Assembly: GCA_035634055.1 (NCBI GenBank)
Contig: DASQDR010000140.1
Coordinates: 1 to 24,447 of the forward strand
Reading direction: 5' to 3'
Length of the DNA: 24,447 nt
DNA from: JAICTV01 sp035634055
Lineage (GTDB): Bacteria > Planctomycetota > Phycisphaerae > Tepidisphaerales > Tepidisphaeraceae
Below are positions 21,962 to 24,447 of the stretch, piece after piece. Position numbers and translations under genes: made by a program. Under the pieces are notes generated by a model. The model was not told where the DNA came from, did no database searches, and was given only the letters and a program-made list of their open reading frames with translations. The stretch's first letter is position 1. The number at the start of each line of letters is the position of its first letter.

Positions 21962-22081
21962 AAGGAAAAGCGAAAAAGGGAGAACGAACAAGTTAAGCAT
22001 GGCAGACGTGATCTTTGCGTGCTGATCCGACCTCCGTGCCCCGATCCCTTTGCCTTTTTCGTTTTGCCTTTTCCCTTTTCT
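21962..22081. repeat. Purine/pyrimidine inverted repeat before rdgB
   Basis: AAGGAAAAGCGAAAAAGGGA (from 21962) is an imperfect inverted partner of the tract TTTGCCTTTTTCGTTTTGCC (22049-22068). That tract is embedded in a longer pyrimidine stretch up to 22091. Composition is strikingly AT-richer than the surroundings. It fills the space between the 20900 gene and the rdgB start and is probably an intergenic repeat. Confidence 0.65.
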
Positions 22082-22101
22082 CCCCTTTCCCCGGACCGCT
22101 C

Positions 22102-22707
22102 GTGCAAATCGTCATCGCCACCGCCAATGCCGGCAAGGCCAAAGAGTTTCGCCAAATGCTCGGTGGCGAGCGGTTCCAGTGGTCCGATTTGTCCGCGCAC
22201 GGCGGCGTGCCCGAGGCGGAGGAGACCGGCCACACCTTCCGCGCCAACGCCTGCCTCAAGGCGTCGCACTACGCCACTCACCTGAAATCGTGGGCGCTGG
22301 CGGATGACAGCGGCCTGGCGGTCGACGCCCTCGGCGGCAAGCCCGGCGTCCTGAGCGCGCGCTGGGCGATGGTCCACCAGCGCGGCAAGGGCGACGCCGA
22401 CAACAACGCCACGCTCCTGGCGCAACTGGCCGACGTCCCCGACGACCGCCGCACCGCCCGCTTCGTCTGCGTGCTCGCCCTGAGCGACCCCCGCGGGCGA
22501 ATCGTCCTCACCACCCGCGACGCCCTCGAGGGCGTCATGCTCCGCGCCCCCCGCGGCCACCACGGCTTCGGCTACGACCCGCTCTTTTTCGTCCCCCGAT
22601 CCGGCAAGACCACCGCCGAGATGTCCCCCGAAGAGAAGCACGCCATCAGCCACCGCGGCAAAGCCCTGCGGCGGATGAAGCAGCTAATGGAGCGGATGGT
22701 GGGGTGA
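22102..22707 (+). CDS. rdgB: Non-canonical purine NTP pyrophosphatase (RdgB/HAM1)
   Basis: 201 aa, normal for the family. It hydrolyses dITP, ITP and XTP to the monophosphates, cleaning the nucleotide pool. Motifs: IVIATANAGKAKEF (3-16), EETGHTFRANACLKA (40-54), ALADDSGLAVDAL with the catalytic D69, GHHGFGYDPLFFVP (152-165), and TTAEMSPEEKHAISHRGKA (170-188). The start is GTG 22102, from which the family N-terminus begins directly. Longer in-frame starts would translate the pyrimidine repeat. No Shine-Dalgarno is visible. Ends 113 bases from the convergent gene at 22821; no terminator hairpin was recognised between them. Confidence 0.95.
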   Translation: MQIVIATANAGKAKEFRQMLGGERFQWSDLSAHGGVPEAEETGHTFRANACLKASHYATHLKSWALADDSGLAVDALGGKPGVLSARWAMVHQRGKGDADNNATLLAQLADVPDDRRTARFVCVLALSDPRGRIVLTTRDALEGVMLRAPRGHHGFGYDPLFFVPRSGKTTAEMSPEEKHAISHRGKALRRMKQLMERMVG

Positions 22708-22820
22708 GTCGGCGGACGATCGGCTTCGCGTCACCTTCCGCCACGGCGAAATGCTTTGCCTCACTTACCGGAGAGTTCGGAACCAGCACTGTGAAGGTCC
22801 GCGACGACGACTCGCGCAGG

Positions 22821-24032
22821 TTATCGGGGACCCACCGAGGGAGTGACGGCGGCAGCCGGGGCGGACGTGGGCGGGCTGGCGATCTCGAAGACGCAGCGCC
22901 GCCCTGATTGCTCCAGCACCTTGAGCCGCAGTCCCTGAGTGCGCGCTTTGAGGAACACCTCTTCCGCCAGTTTCGCGCTGGTCGCCGTGGTGACAACATC
23001 GATTTCCGCGCGCGATTCCTGGAACGAGACCTCTTCCGCCTCCGCGACCAGTTCGGTGATCCCCTCCAGCATCTTCCTGAACAGCAGCTTGCTCTCGAAG
23101 TCCGCGCCGGCCAAGACGATCCTGATCCGCCCGCGCGACGCCTGGCCATGGCCGTTCACCAGTAGGTCGGCAAGCATTTTGTCCGCCATTTTCGCGGCGG
23201 CCGAGCGAAGTGCGGCCTTAGCGGCGACGGCGGGCGACAAGTCGACGCCGCCGCCCTCGCCGTCGTTGGCGGTCAGGATGTCGGCCGTGTCGCACTGGAT
23301 GACGCGCGCTTCGATTCGCGCCCGGCAGCCCGCCGACGCGCCGACGAGCGAGCGGTCCACTGGCACATCCTGGCTGAACCCTTCGCCCACAATCAGCAGC
23401 TCGGCGCCCCACCCCTGGGCGATTGCCACAAGTTCCTTCGGATCCTCCTTCGCTGCGCGCTTGACCAGGTCCTTGTGACGGATCGTCTCGACCTGCTTCT
23501 GGTCGATGACGCGAAACCCTTCGCGGATGAACATGCGGATCATCTCGGTCTCGCCCGCGGGATCGGGAATAGGCCGCGCGAGGTGATGCTCGGGAATCAC
23601 GATCATCACCCGCATCTTCTTCAGAGGAGAATCGCCCTTGGTTGCGGCATCCACGAGCTTCTGCAACTCCTCGAGCTTCACCACGGACGCGACCTTCACC
23701 TCGTAATACCCGCGGCGCTTGCGCTCCTGAACGACCTGGCGCGACTCGAAGAAGCGATCGAGCCCGGCGGCGTCCAGCTTGTCCACGGCCGCCCGAAGCA
23801 GCCGTTGCGCGGGGGGCGCAATCGATCCCTTTTTCTGCGCCGCTTCGACGATTGCACCGCGCAGCGCGATCGCCAGCGCCTCCTCCCGGTCGTGCGGCTG
23901 GGCGTCGCCGGCGGGGCGGACGACGCCGACGCTTTCCAACTGCATCGTCGCTTGCGCCGCCGCCTGTGACCCTGCGGCAGCCATCGCCAGCGCGAAGGCC
24001 AATACCGATAAACGAAATCGCATCGAGCGCAT
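22821..24032 (-). CDS. Secreted FlgT/LPP20-like protein
   Basis: 403 aa. Signal peptide at 1-27 (LSVLAFALAMAAAGSQAAAQA). Residues 45-130 resemble the LPP20/FlgT N-terminal fold: EEALAIALRGAIVEAAQKKG followed by RRGYYEVKVASVVKLEELQ. Residues 138-295 resemble the FlgT middle or CsgG-like fold: MRVMIVIPEHH, MFIREGFRVIDQKQVETI, AQGWGAELLIVGEGFSQ, then an Ala-rich helix AAKMADKMLADLL. A third segment (302-395) has RIRIVLAGADFES... LFRKMLEGI and ends in a low-complexity tail. Such proteins sit in the periplasm or outer membrane. No flagellar gene is in the window, so the flagellar role is not claimed. ATG 24032 chosen for GAGG five bases upstream and a clean signal peptide. Follows the TPR gene by 69 bases, likely one operon. 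Confidence 0.75.
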   Translation of the reverse strand: MRSMRFRLSVLAFALAMAAAGSQAAAQATMQLESVGVVRPAGDAQPHDREEALAIALRGAIVEAAQKKGSIAPPAQRLLRAAVDKLDAAGLDRFFESRQVVQERKRRGYYEVKVASVVKLEELQKLVDAATKGDSPLKKMRVMIVIPEHHLARPIPDPAGETEMIRMFIREGFRVIDQKQVETIRHKDLVKRAAKEDPKELVAIAQGWGAELLIVGEGFSQDVPVDRSLVGASAGCRARIEARVIQCDTADILTANDGEGGGVDLSPAVAAKAALRSAAAKMADKMLADLLVNGHGQASRGRIRIVLAGADFESKLLFRKMLEGITELVAEAEEVSFQESRAEIDVVTTATSAKLAEEVFLKARTQGLRLKVLEQSGRRCVFEIASPPTSAPAAAVTPSVGPR

Positions 24033-24101
24033 AATGGCCTCAAGGACAAAGGGTTTCTGGCGCGGCGCGCGGGCGGGGCGGCCGCCGTGCCGCCGCACAG
24101 T

Positions 24102-24447
24102 TCACTTCCCTTGATTGGCTAGTTCCTGGCGGTCCGTCTCCCGCTGTTTGCAGCGGTTGATCGACTGCGTGTACTGGGCGTCCGGGTAGAGCGCGATCGC
24201 CTGCTGATACCACGCCAGCGCCTGGGGCCAGTGCCCGCCAAACTCGCACGCGATGCCGATATTGTGGTTGATCCCGGCGAGGTCGCGCGGCTTGATCTTC
24301 GGCAGCGTCTTCGCCGTCCCCAGCGCCTCGTGAAACTGTCTTGCGGCCAGGTCATAGTTCTTCGCCTGGAACTGGGCGATCCCGACGTCGTTCTGCGGGA
24401 CCTCTTTCACCTTGGCCAGCTTCACGGGGATAATCTCGGTGTAGGGC
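24102..24447 (-). CDS. TPR-containing protein, 5' end beyond the window
   Basis: At least 114 residues are readable; the frame stays open to the right edge (reading PYTEIIPVKLAKVKEVPQ at the border), so the true start lies outside. The internal GTG at 24425 is unlikely to be the start. Two TPR-like helical hairpins: about AQFQAKNYDLAARQFHEAL, and GINHNIGIACEFGGHWPQAL continuing into AWYQQAIALYPDA. The end is polar, RCKQRETDRQELANQGK. TPR proteins are protein-protein scaffolds. Same strand as, and 69 bases upstream of, the secreted FlgT/LPP20-like gene. Confidence 0.82.
   Translation of the reverse strand, partial: PYTEIIPVKLAKVKEVPQNDVGIAQFQAKNYDLAARQFHEALGTAKTLPKIKPRDLAGINHNIGIACEFGGHWPQALAWYQQAIALYPDAQYTQSINRCKQRETDRQELANQGK

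Noticed and set aside
1..24447. CRISPR array, phage, transposase or toxin-antitoxin/defence cassette
   Set aside because: No regularly spaced repeats, integrase, transposase or recognisable toxin/nuclease pair; repeats found are palindromic or short-period intergenic elements.

Overview
The window is about 24 kb of very GC-rich bacterial chromosome from a Gram-negative cell. It carries kdsB (CMP-KDO synthesis, so an LPS outer membrane) and Sec signal peptides. Two small secreted proteins end in a 'PLPP + hydrophobic helix + basic tail' sorting tag. It also has a prepilin leader of the planctomycete style, a tRNA without an encoded CCA, a heparinase II/III-type enzyme and two sugar-isomerase-like TIM barrels. 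Together these point to Planctomycetota, most likely the Phycisphaerae/Tepidisphaerales side. That placement is inference from gene content; no search was run.

Layout: (1) 1-812 holds a minus-strand tRNA-Met(CAT) with a promoter candidate and a terminator hairpin, then a 0.5 kb gap. (2) uvrC (minus) diverges from a prepilin-like N-terminus fused to a polytopic membrane domain (2613-3896). (3) A gene-poor 0.4 kb stretch with two strong stem-loops precedes hisA and a small sorting-tagged secreted protein. (4) 5887-9853 is a tight plus-strand operon: SGNH hydrolase, Gfo/Idh/MocA oxidoreductase, GT-C membrane glycosyltransferase and GNAT acetyltransferase; the last two overlap by 4 bases. (5) 9879-12894 (minus) holds an alpha/beta hydrolase, a bacterial-type lipase (ATGA overlap), a sugar-isomerase-like protein and, upstream, the first third of a second lipase copy. 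(6) A second sorting-tagged protein (minus) diverges from kdsB, which is followed by a long palindromic repeat, pyrG and a J-domain coiled-coil protein. (7) Next come a heparinase II/III family protein, a TIM-barrel isomerase, a secreted protein with two SPOR-like repeats, and rdgB. (8) The right edge has a minus-strand pair: a TPR protein (cut by the window end) and a secreted FlgT/LPP20-like protein.

Recurring themes: intergenic gaps are occupied by several unrelated palindromic or short-period repeats, two of which supply the last codons and stop of the preceding gene. Several genes have no Shine-Dalgarno sequence and instead have a -10-like hexamer 8-14 bases before the start codon, suggesting leaderless or near-leaderless mRNAs.

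Most of the window is ordinary housekeeping plus envelope/polysaccharide genes. I found no CRISPR array, phage, transposase, integrase or recognisable defence cassette. The strongest candidates for something not yet described are the prepilin/polytopic membrane fusion, the orphan terminator-bearing stretch before hisA, the UvrC lacking its helix-hairpin-helix end, and the truncated lipase paralogue.
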